Shown: positions 39,136 through 51,000 of the stretch, piece by piece | Position numbering within the stretch: the first letter of the stretch is position 1 | Layout of the letters: every line of letters begins with the position of its first letter | Source: Zoogloeaceae bacterium | Lineage (GTDB): Bacteria > Pseudomonadota > Gammaproteobacteria > Burkholderiales > Rhodocyclaceae | Assembly (NCBI GenBank): GCA_031277315.1 | Contig: JAITMP010000038.1 | Coordinates: 1 to 64,000, forward strand | Length of the DNA: 64,000 nucleotides | Direction of reading: 5' to 3' | Translations under genes and position numbers: made by a program | Notes under the pieces: generated by a model | Told to the model about the DNA's origin: nothing | What the model saw: the letters and a program-made list of their open reading frames with translations, nothing else | The model's database searches: none

Positions 39136-39142
39136 AACGGAA

Positions 39143-40398
<1,256 letters not shown>

Positions 40399-40402
<4 letters not shown>

Positions 40403-41703
40403 CGAGCCAGACGATTCAAGCCGTTCGCGGGATGAACGACATCCTGCCCGATGAGGCCGAGTTGTGGGAGGAGTTCGATCAAGTCGCGCGCGATTGGCTG
40501 CGCGCCTACGGCTACCGGCCGATGCGCATGCCGCTGGTCGAGCCGACGCCGCTGTTCGCCCGCGCCATCGGCGCGGTGACGGACATCGTCGAGAAGGAAA
40601 TGTATTCCTTCATCGACGCCCTCAACGGCGAGGCGCTGACGCTGCGGCCCGAGGGCACGGCGTCCTGCGCGCGCGCCGTGCTCCAGCACAGCCTGCTCCA
40701 CGCCGGCCCGCAGCGCCTCTGGTATGCCGGCCCGATGTTCCGCCACGAGCGGCCGCAGAAAGGGCGCTATCGCCAGTTTCACCAGTTCGGCGTCGAAGCC
40801 TTCGGCTACGCCGGCCCCGACATCGACGCCGAGCAGATTGTCATGTGCGCCCGGCTGTGGGAAGACCTGGGGCTGAGCGGCATCCGGCTCGAAATCAACT
40901 CGCTCGGCAGCGCCGAAGAGCGGCAGCGCCACCGCGCCGAACTGATCGCGTATTTCGAGCGCCATCATGCCGCGCTGGACGCCGATGCCCAGCGCCGCCT
41001 GCACGCCAACCCGCTGCGCATTCTCGACAGCAAGAATCCGCACATGCAGGATCTGATCGAAGGCGCGCCGAGGCTGATGGATTTTCTCGGCGCGGATTCG
41101 CTCGATCATTTCAAGGGCGTGCAAACCCTGCTCGGGGAAGCCGGCATTCCCTACCGCATCAATCCGCGTCTGGTGCGCGGTCTGGACTACTACAACCTGA
41201 CCGTTTTCGAGTGGATCACCGATCAGCTCGGCGCGCAGGGCACTGTCTGCGCCGGTGGCCGTTACGATGGCTTGCTCGGGCAGCTCGGCGGCAAGCCGGC
41301 ACCCGCGTGCGGCTTCGCCGTCGGCGTCGAGCGCCTGATCGCGCTGCTGAAGGAAACATTCGGCGATGAACCGGCGCGGTCGACCGCGCCCGATGTGTAT
41401 GTCGCGCATCAGGGCGAACTGGCGGCGCGGACGGCGTTCCGCGTCGCCGACATGCTGCGCGAAGCCGGCTGCGACGTGCTGTTGCATTGCGGCGGCGGCA
41501 GCTTCAAGTCGCAGATGAAACGGGCCGACGCTTCCGGCGCCTTGCTGGCGGTGATTATCGGCGACGAGGAAGCGCGCGAAGACAGCGCCAGCCTGAAGCC
41601 CTTGCGCGAGGACGCGCCGCAGCGGCGCGTCCCGCTCGATGCGCTGGCCGGCGAGGTCGGCGATTATCTTTTTGGTGATGAACAGGAACGAGAAGGACAA
41701 TAA
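40399..41703 (+). CDS. hisS: Histidine-tRNA ligase
   Basis: Class II aminoacyl-tRNA synthetase, 434 residues. Motifs: [14 protein letters not shown] at the start, [14 protein letters not shown] and [25 protein letters not shown] (motif 2). [13 protein letters not shown] (histidine A) and [13 protein letters not shown] (motif 3) follow. The C-terminal anticodon-binding domain reads ...[12 protein letters not shown] and [20 protein letters not shown]. Complete. yfgM starts two bases later. Confidence 0.97.
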
Positions 41704-41705
41704 CG

Positions 41706-42386
41706 ATGGCAGTCTATGATCTGGAAGAACAGGAACAATTATCCGAGTTGAAAGCCTGGTGGCAGGCGTATGGCAATCTGGTGACGACGCTGTTGCTGGT
41801 GGTCCTCGTGGCGGTGGCCGGCTGGCTGGGCTGGAACAAGTATCAGCGCAATCAGGCGGCGGAAGCCTCGGTGATTTACGCCGTCGTCCAGAAAGGCGCC
41901 ACGGCAGGCGATGCCAAGAGCGTGCGGGACGCGGCGGGCGAACTGATCCAGAAATATCCCGGCACCATTTACGCGGCGATGGCGGCGCTGACCTCGGCCC
42001 GCATGCAGTTCGATGCCGGCGATCTGAAAACGGCGCGCGTCCAGTTGCAGTGGGTCGCCGGGCAGGCGGGCGACAAGGGCTTGCGCGATCTGGGCCGGCT
42101 GCGTCTGGCGCATGTCCTGTTCGATCAGACTGACGAACAGGGCGCGCGCGACGAAGCCCTCAAGCTGCTGGCGGAAGAATCCCTGCCCGCCTTCGCGCCG
42201 CGCTTTGAAGAATTGAAGGGCGACATCCTGCTCGCGCAAGGCAAGCAGGCGGAGGCGAAGACAGCCTATCAAGCCGCCCTGACGAAGCAGGAATCAATCG
42301 AGAAAGCCGCCGCCGGTCGCGGCGGACGCGAGACGCAGTATCTCGACCTGCTCAGAACCAAACTCGATTCGCTCGGAGATCAATGA
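41706..42386 (+). CDS. YfgM-type TPR protein (tetratricopeptide, periplasmic chaperone-like)
   Basis: A 226-residue inner-membrane protein with a short cytoplasmic start (MAVYDLEEQEQLSELKAWWQAYGN), one membrane segment (25-43) and a periplasmic TPR-like region. In E. coli YfgM associates with SecYEG and PpiD. Its place between hisS and bamB is the conserved one. It overlaps bamB by four bases. Confidence 0.93.
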   Translation: MAVYDLEEQEQLSELKAWWQAYGNLVTTLLLVVLVAVAGWLGWNKYQRNQAAEASVIYAVVQKGATAGDAKSVRDAAGELIQKYPGTIYAAMAALTSARMQFDAGDLKTARVQLQWVAGQAGDKGLRDLGRLRLAHVLFDQTDEQGARDEALKLLAEESLPAFAPRFEELKGDILLAQGKQAEAKTAYQAALTKQESIEKAAAGRGGRETQYLDLLRTKLDSLGDQ

Positions 42387-43543
42387 TGCGCGCCGCGCTT
42401 GCCCCTTCTTTCATCGTCGCTTTCGGCGTGGCGTTGTCGGCCTGTTCGACGCTTGAAAAAATAAATCCGGTGAACTGGTTTTCCAGCGCGCCGAAAATCA
42501 AACCCGCCGAACTGACGCCGATTACGCCGAGCGCCAAGCTGTCGACGCTGTGGCAATCCGGCGTCGGCAGCGCCGGCGGTTATGTGTTGACGCCGGCGGT
42601 GGTCGGCTCAAGCGTGTATGCCGCCGCGAATGACGGCACGCTGGCGCGCTTCGACGGCGGCAGCCAGGTCTGGCGCATCAATGCCGGACAGAAAATTTCC
42701 GGCGGCGTCGGCGCCGACGGGCAGTTGGTGGTGGTCGCCACGCCGAAAGGCGAAGTGCTGGCGTTCGACAATACCGGCAAGCCGCTCTGGAACACCCGCG
42801 TGACGTCCGAAGTGCTGGCAGCGCCGCAGGTCGCGGAAGGCGTCGTCCTCGTGCGCAGCGGCGACAACCGCATCTTCTGTTTCGACGCCGCCGACGGCAA
42901 GCGGAAGTGGGTGTACCAGCGCAGCACGCCCGCGCTGTCCCTGCGCAGCAATGTCGGCGTCATCATCGCGGAAAAGGCCGCCTTTGCCGGTTTCCCCGGC
43001 GGCAAGCTGGTGGCCATCGCCCTCAACAACGGCGCCGCGATATGGGAGGCCACCGTCGCCATGCCGAAGGGCGCCACCGAACTGGAGCGGATCGCGGATG
43101 TCACCAGCGCCCCCGTCGTCGTCGGACGGGAGATCTGCGCTGCCGCGTATCAGGGGCGCGTTGCCTGTTTCGATCTCGCCAGCGGCAATCACCTCTGGTC
43201 GCGCGACATGTCCTCGGCGGCCGGCATCGACGTCGACGCCGGCAATCTTTACGTCACGGACGATCGCGGCGCCGTGCATGCGCTGGACCGCAGCAACGGC
43301 GCCACGCTGTGGAAGCAGGACAAGCTGCTGATGCGTCAGGTGAGCCGGCCGGTCGCGCTCAACGGCTATGTCGCGGTGGGCGATTATCAGGGCGTGGTGC
43401 ATCTCTTGCGCCGCGAAGACGGCGCGTTTGCCGCCCGCTACAACACCGACAGCAGCGGCATCGCCGCCGAGCCGCAACACGTCGAGCGCGGCTTTGTCGT
43501 GCAGACGCGCAACGGCGGCGTGTTTGCCTTGACGACCGAATGA
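42383..43543 (+). CDS. bamB: Outer membrane assembly lipoprotein BamB
   Basis: A component of the BAM complex that inserts beta-barrel proteins, such as the receptor and autotransporters in this window. The 386 residues start with a signal peptide and lipobox (VALSACS, Cys21 lipidated). An eight-bladed propeller of PQQ-like repeats follows (SVYAAANDGTLARFDGGSQVWR, GEVLAFDNTGKPLWNTRV, GRVACFDLASGNHLWSRDM). Length is normal. Confidence 0.96.
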   Translation: MMRAALAPSFIVAFGVALSACSTLEKINPVNWFSSAPKIKPAELTPITPSAKLSTLWQSGVGSAGGYVLTPAVVGSSVYAAANDGTLARFDGGSQVWRINAGQKISGGVGADGQLVVVATPKGEVLAFDNTGKPLWNTRVTSEVLAAPQVAEGVVLVRSGDNRIFCFDAADGKRKWVYQRSTPALSLRSNVGVIIAEKAAFAGFPGGKLVAIALNNGAAIWEATVAMPKGATELERIADVTSAPVVVGREICAAAYQGRVACFDLASGNHLWSRDMSSAAGIDVDAGNLYVTDDRGAVHALDRSNGATLWKQDKLLMRQVSRPVALNGYVAVGDYQGVVHLLRREDGAFAARYNTDSSGIAAEPQHVERGFVVQTRNGGVFALTTE

Positions 43544-43574
43544 CGGCTGGCTGAGCTTCCCGCTTGGGTTTCAC

Positions 43575-44186
43575 ATGACCGATCCGATCCGCTTTTTCGA
43601 CAACCAGTTCCGCTGCCAGGTCGCCGCCGGCGACTTCGCGCTCAATCCCTTCGAGCAGGCGGCGTTGCCTTACCTGAAAGGCCGCGTGCTCGATCTGGGC
43701 TGCGGGCTGGGCAATCTGGCGCTGGAAGCGGGGCGGCGCGGCTGCGAAGTGCTGGCGGTGGATGTCAGCCCCGCCGCCGTCGAGCGCATCAACCGCGATG
43801 CCGCGAGCGGCAAGCTCAACGTGCGCGCCGTCGCCGGTGATCTCGGCAGTTACGCCATCAGCGGCAGTTATGACACTGTGGTGGCAATCGGATTGCTGCC
43901 GTTCTTTCCGCGCGACAAGGCGCTGCCGCTGCTGACGGCCATCCAGTCCCACGTCGGCGCGGAGGGCTGCGCCATCGTCAACGTGCTGATCGAAGGCACC
44001 ACCTGGCTGGAGATGTTCGAGGCCGGGCGCTACACCCTGTTTGGCCGCGACGAGATCGAACGGCGCTTCGACGGCTGGCGCGTTTGCTTCTCGCGCCATG
44101 ACGAATTCGATGCGCCGGGCGGCGCCCGCAAGATGTTCTCCACCGTCATCGCCTGCCGGCACAAGACAGCGGTCACGCTGCAATGA
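43575..44186 (+). CDS. SAM-dependent methyltransferase, TehB-like
   Basis: A 203-residue class I methyltransferase with the SAM-binding motif [33 protein letters not shown] and [32 protein letters not shown]. The overall layout resembles TehB (tellurite methyltransferase) but its substrate cannot be deduced. It sits inside the bamB-der operon, an uncommon insertion there, and overlaps der by four bases. Confidence 0.85.
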   Translation: MTDPIRFFDNQFRCQVAAGDFALNPFEQAALPYLKGRVLDLGCGLGNLALEAGRRGCEVLAVDVSPAAVERINRDAASGKLNVRAVAGDLGSYAISGSYDTVVAIGLLPFFPRDKALPLLTAIQSHVGAEGCAIVNVLIEGTTWLEMFEAGRYTLFGRDEIERRFDGWRVCFSRHDEFDAPGGARKMFSTVIACRHKTAVTLQ

Positions 44187-45520
44187 AACCCACTCTGGTT
44201 ATCGTCGGACGGCCCAACGTCGGCAAGTCCACCCTGTTCAATCGCCTGACGCGCTCGCGCGACGCGCTGGTGGCGGATATTCCCGGCCTCACGCGGGATC
44301 GCCACTACGGGCATGGCCGCCTCGGTTCGCGCCCGTATCTGGCGGTTGATACCGGCGGCTTCGAGCCGGACGCGAAGCAGGGCATTCTGGCCGAGATGGC
44401 GCAGCAGGCGGAAGCGGCGATTGCCGAAGCCGACGCGCTGCTGTTCGTCGTCGATGGCCGCGCCGGTTTGACTGCCCAGGACAAGATCATCGCCGAGCGC
44501 CTGCGCCGCGCCGGGCGGCCGCTGCTGCTGGTGGTGAACAAGGCCGAAGGCATGGAGCGCGCGCTTGTCGGCGCGGAATTTCACGAACTTGCCTGCGGCG
44601 AGCCGCTGGTGATTTCCGCCGCCCACGGCGACGGCGTGCGGGAACTGGTCGAGGAGGCGTTGGCGTCGTTTCCAGAAACAGAGGCAACGGAGGGAACAGA
44701 GACGGCGGAAGAAAGCGCCGCGCCGCGCATCGCCGTCGTCGGACGGCCCAACGTCGGCAAATCCACGCTCATCAACACCTTGCTCGGCGAAGCGCGCGTG
44801 ATCGCCTTCGACCAGCCGGGCACGACGCGCGACGCCATCGCCGTGCCTTTCCAGCGCAAGGGCCGCGCTTACACCCTGATCGACACCGCCGGCCTGCGCC
44901 GCAAGGGCAAGGTGTTCGAGGCCATCGAAAAATTCTCCGTCATCAAGACGCTGCAATCCATCGAGGAAGCCAACGTCGTCATTCTCACGCTCGACGCCAG
45001 CCAGGACATTTCCGATCAGGACGCGCACATCGCCGGCTTCTGCGTCGAAGCCGGCCGGGCGATGGTCATCGCGGTGAACAAATGGGACAGCGTCGACAGC
45101 TACCAGCGCGACCGCGTCAAGCTCGACATGTCGCGCAAGCTCAATTTTCTCGGCTTCGCCAAGGCGCATTTCATCAGCGCCCTGAACGGGCAGGGCATCA
45201 ATCCGCTGATGGCCTCGGTCGACGCCGCCTATGCCGCCTCGATGGTCAGGATGCCGACGCCGAAACTCACCCGCCTGCTGCTCGCCGCCGTCGAGAAGCA
45301 GGCGCCGCCCCGGCACGGCATCTTTCGCCCCAAGCTGCGCTACGCCCATCAAGGCGGCAACAATCCGCCTGTCATCGTCATTCACGGCAACGCCCTCGAC
45401 CACGTTGCCGACACCTACCGCCGCTATCTCGAACGCACCTTCATGGAAGCCTTTACCCTCAAAGGCACGCCGCTCAGGGTCGAATTCCGCACCACGCGCA
45501 ATCCCTACGCGGAACGCTGA
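44183..45520 (+). CDS. der: Ribosome biogenesis GTPase Der (EngA)
   Basis: Acts in 50S subunit assembly. The 445 residues have two tandem GTPase domains, with P-loops GRPNVGKS at about 9-16 and 187-194 and G3 motifs DTGGF and DTAGLR. NKAE and NKWD are the G4 motifs. A KH-like C-terminal domain ([17 protein letters not shown], ...[19 protein letters not shown]) closes the protein. Last gene of the long operon; hfq, which often follows, is not here. Confidence 0.98.
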   Translation: MKPTLVIVGRPNVGKSTLFNRLTRSRDALVADIPGLTRDRHYGHGRLGSRPYLAVDTGGFEPDAKQGILAEMAQQAEAAIAEADALLFVVDGRAGLTAQDKIIAERLRRAGRPLLLVVNKAEGMERALVGAEFHELACGEPLVISAAHGDGVRELVEEALASFPETEATEGTETAEESAAPRIAVVGRPNVGKSTLINTLLGEARVIAFDQPGTTRDAIAVPFQRKGRAYTLIDTAGLRRKGKVFEAIEKFSVIKTLQSIEEANVVILTLDASQDISDQDAHIAGFCVEAGRAMVIAVNKWDSVDSYQRDRVKLDMSRKLNFLGFAKAHFISALNGQGINPLMASVDAAYAASMVRMPTPKLTRLLLAAVEKQAPPRHGIFRPKLRYAHQGGNNPPVIVIHGNALDHVADTYRRYLERTFMEAFTLKGTPLRVEFRTTRNPYAER

Positions 45521-45650
45521 CCGGCGCCGGCATCGGCGCCGACGCCGACGTTGCGCAACGCCGGTTTTCGCATGTTGATCGGGACGCTTGGTATAAATCC
45601 CGCGCTGTGGCAGAGTTCACCACCGGTATAAAACGTGGCTGTCAGGCAAT

Positions 45651-46544
45651 ATGAATTCCCGGAAACAGAAAACTGATGAATTATCCCCCCCCCCCCGACT
45701 TTCCGGCAAGCCGCGCGCCAAGGCCAAAACCATTGATGCGTCCCCGAAGCTGATGTCTCTCACCGAAGCCGTGCCCTTGTCTTCCACGGACAGTCCGGCG
45801 GACTGGCTCGACCAACTGCGTCTGGACAGGCGTGTTTCCGAACCTTATTACCTGCAATTGAAACGGCAGTTCGAAGCCCTGATCCATACGGGCGCGCTGC
45901 CGTCCGGTCACAGCGTGCCTTCCGAGCGCGACCTCGCCGACATGCTGGAAATCAGCCGCGTGACGGTCAGGCGCTGCTACGAGGAATTGCGCAACGCGGG
46001 CCTGCTGGTCACGCATGGCAATCGCGGCGGCACCGCAGTGAAGGGCGTCCCGCGCATTTCTCCGGAACTCAGCGATCTCAAGGGATTCAGCGATGAAATG
46101 CGCGAACTCGGATTCGCCCCGAGCACCCGCGTGCTGACGCGCGAGATGGTGAGCGACCGCATGGCGGCCTCGATGTTCAACCGCACCTCGGAAGCCGTGT
46201 TTTTGCGGCTGGTGCGCCTGCGTTTTGCCGATGATATTCCCATGTCGCGCGAAGTGGCCTGGTACGACATCAGTCTGGCGCCGGCGCTGGCTGACTGGTC
46301 CGGCGAAGGTTCCGTCTACGATTTTCTGCGCAAGGAATGCGGTTTGATTTTAACCTGGGCAAAGCAGACCATCGAGGCCATGGCCAGTTCTCCCGAGGAA
46401 ACCGAAGCCTTCGGGTTCGACGCCCCCGCGCCCTGCCTGCTGCTCAAGCGCCAGAGCTACACCGCCGACAACCGGCAGGTGGAATATGTCGAAGGCACTT
46501 TCCGGGGCGACGTTTACCGCTATCAGATCAAGCTGGGCGTTTGA
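45651..46544 (+). CDS. GntR/HutC-family transcriptional regulator with a C12 tract
   Basis: A 297-residue repressor-type regulator. A winged-helix GntR domain spans about 64-130 (EPYYLQLKRQFEALIHTGALPSGHSVPSERDLADMLEISRVTVRRCYEELRNAGLLVT). The C-terminal UTRA ligand domain spans about 150-295 (LSDLKGFSDEMRELGFAPSTRVLTREMV ... YVEGTFRGDVYRYQI). UTRA domains of this type often bind sugar phosphates or related small molecules. A run of twelve Cs (45685-45696) encodes Pro-Pro-Pro at residues 13-15, ahead of the DNA-binding domain. A later in-frame ATG (MSLTEAV, residue 35) could restart translation after slippage. It faces the SemiSWEET-PfkB pair. Confidence 0.88.
   Translation: MNSRKQKTDELSPPPRLSGKPRAKAKTIDASPKLMSLTEAVPLSSTDSPADWLDQLRLDRRVSEPYYLQLKRQFEALIHTGALPSGHSVPSERDLADMLEISRVTVRRCYEELRNAGLLVTHGNRGGTAVKGVPRISPELSDLKGFSDEMRELGFAPSTRVLTREMVSDRMAASMFNRTSEAVFLRLVRLRFADDIPMSREVAWYDISLAPALADWSGEGSVYDFLRKECGLILTWAKQTIEAMASSPEETEAFGFDAPAPCLLLKRQSYTADNRQVEYVEGTFRGDVYRYQIKLGV
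45685..45696 (+). repeat. Homopolymer run of twelve C in the GntR regulator
   Basis: Twelve consecutive Cs inside the coding sequence, residues 12-16 of the regulator. Runs of this length change by slippage at replication; a change of one base moves the frame. It lies before the HTH domain, where frame loss would abolish the protein. Confidence 0.97.
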
Positions 46545-46599
46545 GTGTTTGGCGTGTTTCCCTCTTCACTTGCGGAAGCGGGTCAGGGAGAGGGCAGCG

Positions 46600-47565
46600 T
46601 TAGAGCGAAGAAAAACGCCCTTCCAGCATCCCCCGCAATTCAATCTCGCTCGGCAGCCCTTCCAGAATCCCCGTCCGCATCACCGCGAAAGCGCCGCAGG
46701 CATTTCCCTGACGCAACGCCTCCTCCAGCGAGCGCCGCTGACTCAGCGCGATACACAGTCCCGCCGCGAAGGCGTCGCCGGCGCCGATGCTGCTGCGCGC
46801 CGGCACGTTCAAAGCGGGCGCGAAATGACTGGCGCCGTCCGGCGTGAACGCCAGGCTGCCGCCGGCGTTCAGCGTCACCACCAGCACGCGCTCGCCGCCG
46901 CCGGGCCATGTGCGCCATAGCGGTTCCAGCATCGCGGCGAGCGCCGCCCGCTGTCCGGGTTGCGGCGCGGGCGGCCAATACGGCAACAGCCGCGCCGCTT
47001 CCGTCATATTGAGCAGCAGCACTTGCGTGCAGGCCAGAAGATCGGCGGGCAACGGCTGCCAAGGCGAGGGGTTGAGCACGCTGCACGCGCCCCGGCGTCG
47101 CGCGCGGGTGAAGGCTTCACGCGCCGCAGACAACGGCGCTTCAAACTGGGCGTAGACCAGCGTCGAGCGCGCCAGCGCCGCATCGGCTTGCGCCACCTGT
47201 TCCGCATCGAGCAGCGCATTCGCGCCAAGGTACGCGGCAATCGCGTTTTCGCCGTCGGCTGCGAGCCAGCCGGCGCCTTGTCCCGACGGGCCGGGATGCC
47301 GCCGCACATGGTCCGTCGGCAAATCGAAATCCCGTGGCAGGCGTTGCATCAGCGCGTCGCCCGCCGCGTCGTCGCCGATGGACAGCAGCAGATCGACTTC
47401 AGCGCCCAGACGGCGGCAGCCCACCGCGACCGCCAGCCCCTTGCCCGCCGGCTCGGTGTAAAAGCCGCTGGCCGCCAGCGTTTCACCCGGTTTGGGCAAG
47501 CGCTCGACCTGCCAGCACGCCGCCTGCATGAAACTGCCGATGACGGTGATATGCGCCCCGCTCAT
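46600..47565 (-). CDS. PfkB/ribokinase-family carbohydrate kinase
   Basis: A 321-residue kinase that phosphorylates a sugar or nucleoside with ATP. It shows the family start ITVIGSFMQAACWQVERLPKPGETLAASGFYTEPAGKGLAVAVGCRRLG and the C-terminal signature SSIGAGDAFAAGLCIALSQ with its catalytic Asp. The usual N-terminal AGG motif reads AGKGLAVA. The substrate is not deducible; ribokinase and fructokinase are the closest in style. It starts ten bases after the SemiSWEET stop and so follows it in one operon. It converges with the GntR regulator. Confidence 0.88.
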   Translation of the reverse strand: MSGAHITVIGSFMQAACWQVERLPKPGETLAASGFYTEPAGKGLAVAVGCRRLGAEVDLLLSIGDDAAGDALMQRLPRDFDLPTDHVRRHPGPSGQGAGWLAADGENAIAAYLGANALLDAEQVAQADAALARSTLVYAQFEAPLSAAREAFTRARRRGACSVLNPSPWQPLPADLLACTQVLLLNMTEAARLLPYWPPAPQPGQRAALAAMLEPLWRTWPGGGERVLVVTLNAGGSLAFTPDGASHFAPALNVPARSSIGAGDAFAAGLCIALSQRRSLEEALRQGNACGAFAVMRTGILEGLPSEIELRGMLEGRFSSL

Positions 47566-47575
47566 GACGCCTCTC

Positions 47576-47860
47576 TCAGCGATGCGCGGGTGGCGGGGCG
47601 GCAGGGACGGTATAAGCGATCTTCATGACGACGATGGCCGCCGTCAGCACCACCATCACGGCATTGGCGACGATCAGCGGCAGATCGCCCCGGAGCAGGC
47701 CATACACAAACCAAAGCGCCAGGCCGACGGTAATCACCGAGTAGCTGGCCAATGAAATCCCGCTCACGTCGCGCGTGCGCCATGTGCGCCAAACCTGCGG
47801 CACGAAGGAACTGGTGGTGAAGCAGGTGGCTATCAATCCAAGCAAATCAATATATTCCAC
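47576..47860 (-). CDS. SemiSWEET-like sugar transporter
   Basis: A 94-residue protein with three membrane helices (about 3-22, 36-56 and 62-83) and the PQ motif FVPQVWRTWRTRDVSGISLASY, the hallmark of bacterial SemiSWEETs, which dimerise into a sugar pore. Start GTG at 47860 (VEYIDLLGLIATCFT) gives the family length; the frame is open to 47926 but only with a TTG. It precedes a PfkB kinase, which fits uptake followed by phosphorylation. The sugar is unknown. Confidence 0.82.
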   Translation of the reverse strand: MEYIDLLGLIATCFTTSSFVPQVWRTWRTRDVSGISLASYSVITVGLALWFVYGLLRGDLPLIVANAVMVVLTAAIVVMKIAYTVPAAPPPAHR

Positions 47861-48093
47861 GAGCCAAGCCCCCAAAACAACGCCATGAGATCCGGGTAAC
47901 TTACACAGGACGGCGGAAATATTCAATCAAAACCTTCACGTCGGCGCTTGGAGGCGGAATCCATAACGTCAGATATTTGTATATTTTGGTATTTAAACGG
48001 TAGTAAAATAGTCTGTCAGTAGCAAGGGAGAGGCGGCCTTCGCGCTCCGCAACCGCCAGAACAAACAGATAAATAAAATCGAGGAGGTTCGCC

Positions 48094-51000
48094 GTGAATC
48101 GCATTTGCAAAATTGTTTTCAACCGTAGCCTGGGCATCTGGCAAGTTGCGTCCGAATTGGCAAAAGCCCGCTGCAAATCGGGGCGCGGTTCGCGCCCTCG
48201 CCAGCGTCTGCATGCGCTGGCGGGCAAAACACGTTCGCGGCGCTTCTCTCTGGCGGCGCTGACCGGCGTTTTTCTGCTCGGCGCGTCGTCATCCGTGTTT
48301 GCGGCCTGCGTCGCGGATTCTCCCAATCCCAACGTTACAACCTGTTCCGGCGACCCGGCCAGTTTCGGCCATTCCGCGACCGGGCAGGGCGGCAACACAA
48401 TCCTTTCCGTCGAGGAACTGACCGGCGATATCGTATCGCCGGCGGGAACGCGGGGAGTCTGGCTCAACAGCACCACGCCGCATGCGGATACCGGCGATAT
48501 CGCGAACGATGCCGCTGACCTGGGCATATACATCGACGATGCTGCGCGCACCATCACCACCACCGGCGCGAATGGCGTCGAGGCCATCTCGCAAGGCGGC
48601 GGCGGCGGCAACGGCGGCATCGCCGACGCCCCCGGTTATGGCGGTTTGGGCGGTTTTGTCACCATCGAATCGAATGCCCGGATCGTCACAAACGGCGGCA
48701 TCGGCATTCTCGGAGAGTCGCTCGGAGGCAACGGCGGCAATGGCAACATCAATCAGGACGGCGCCCCCGCCAACCATGCCAAGGGAGTGAAGATTACACA
48801 AACCGGCGCGGTGCGGACCCAAGGCAATAATTCGGGCGGCATTGTCGCGGTAGCCAAGGCCGGCGATGGCGGCGATGGCGGGGGCGCCGTGGGCGATAAC
48901 CACGGCGGTGCGGGCGGTATGGCGGGACCGATCGGGATCAGCTCGGGCGCCGCCATCTCGACGAATGGTGCTGATTCATCTGGAATTTTCGCGCGCAGCC
49001 TTGGCGGCGGCGGCGGCGCGGGCGGCGACGGTCTGGGCGGCGGCGCCGGGGGTTTTGCCGCGAATGGCGGCCAGATCTCGGTTGCGACGGCGAACACCGA
49101 TATTCAGGCAACAGGCGACAGGTCTTACGGCATCTATGCGCAAAGCATCGGCGGTTTTGGCGGCGCGGGCGGCGTCACATCGCTGCTCGTGGCGTCGTGG
49201 GGGGATAACGCCAACAGCGGCGGCGACGGCGGCGACATCGGCATTCTCGCAGGCAGCGGCAGCATCCGCACGAATGGCGTGGGCGCCTCCGGCATCTATG
49301 CGCAAAGCATCGGCGGCGGCGGCGGTTCGGGCGGCGCCGGGTTCGGGCTGATCGCCGCGCTCGGCGGCGACGGCAGTCCGGGCGGTGGCGGCGGCGCGGT
49401 GGTTGTGACCAACAGCGCCGACATGACCATTCTGGGCAATCAATCCTCGGGGATTTTCGCCGAGTCCATCGGCGGCGGCGGCGGCGCGGGCGGCGCCGCC
49501 GGCGGGCTGGTCGGCGTCGGCGGCGATGGCGGAAGCTCCTCCAGCGGCGGCGATGTCACTGTCACCAATCACGGCAATATGACGTTGTCCGGCTCCGGCT
49601 CGTTCACCAATGTCTCGACATCAACGGCGGCGGCGGGGATTTTCGCGCAGTCGGTCGGCGGCGGCGGCGGCGATGGCGGGCTGGGCGTCGGCGCGGTGGG
49701 CATCGGCGGACGCGGCGGCGCGGGCGGCGACGCCGGCACGGTTTTGGTCGAGAACGACGGGAGCATCAATCAGAACTGCGTCACGGGAAGCTGCATCATG
49801 GCGCCGGCGATTCTCGCCCAGTCGATTGGCGGCGGCGGCGGCAATGGCGGCGGTTCCGTGGGTCTGGTGTTTGGCATCGGCGGCGACGGTGGCGGCGGCG
49901 GCAACGGCGGACGTGTCAATGTCTCGTCCAGCAACGCGGCGCTGACGACGCACGGCGATTTTTCGCAAGGCATTCTGGCGCAATCCATCGGCGGCGGCGG
50001 CGGCAACGGCGGTTTCAGTGTCGGCGTCCCCCTTGGTTTGCTGCCGACGATCGACATCGGCGGCAAGGGCGCGGGCGGCGGCGTCGGCGGGGAGGTTTCC
50101 GTCTTCGCGTCAGGCAGCGTTAACACCTTTGGCGCTTACTCGCAAGGCATTCTGGCGCAATCGGTCGGCGGCGGTGGCGGCAACGGCGGTTTCGCCCTCG
50201 CCGGCAGCGTCATTGCTGCGGTGGGTATCGGCGGTGATGGCGGCATCGGCGGCGACGGCGGCAGCGTCAGGATTGATGGCTCCAGTCTCACGGTCTATAC
50301 CGAAGGCGTCGCCTCGACTGGCATCACAGCGCAGTCCATCGGCGGCGGCGGCGGCAATGGCAGCGGCGCGTTCGCGGTGGGCGGCATCGCCTCGGTGTCG
50401 CTTGGCGGCAGCGGCGCGGCAGCCGGTGATGGCGGCGAGGTCAACTACGACATCGCCGATGCTGTTGTGACCACCCGGGGTGAAGATTCGACCGGCATTC
50501 TTGCCCAGTCGATTGGCGGCGGCGGCGGCAACGGCGGCTTCGCGCTCGGCGGCGCGGGCATTGTCGCGGTCGGCGTCGGCGGCGATGGCGGCGCGGGCGG
50601 CGTGGGCAAGAAGGTTGATGTGACGACCGGCGGCGCGGTGAACACGTATGCGGATCGTTCGAGCGGCATCATTGCGCAATCCATCGGCGGCGGCGGCGGC
50701 AACGGCGGCTTCGTCGTCGAGGGCAGTCTTTTTGGCGCCAGCATCGGGGTGGGCGGCAGCGGTGGCGCGGGCGGCGACGGCGGAGAGGTGTTCTTCCGTA
50801 CCGCCGGCAACGAATTCGTCACGACGCGCGGCGCGGATTCGACCGGCGTCGTCGTGCAATCGGTGGGCGGCGGCGGCGGTAATGGCGGTTTTGTCGGCAC
50901 CTTCGGCCTGATTGCCAATCTGGGCATTGGCGGCAACGGCGGCGCCGCCAGCAAGGGCATGGCGGTCGATGCGGCCTACAACGGGTCGGTGGATACGTTC

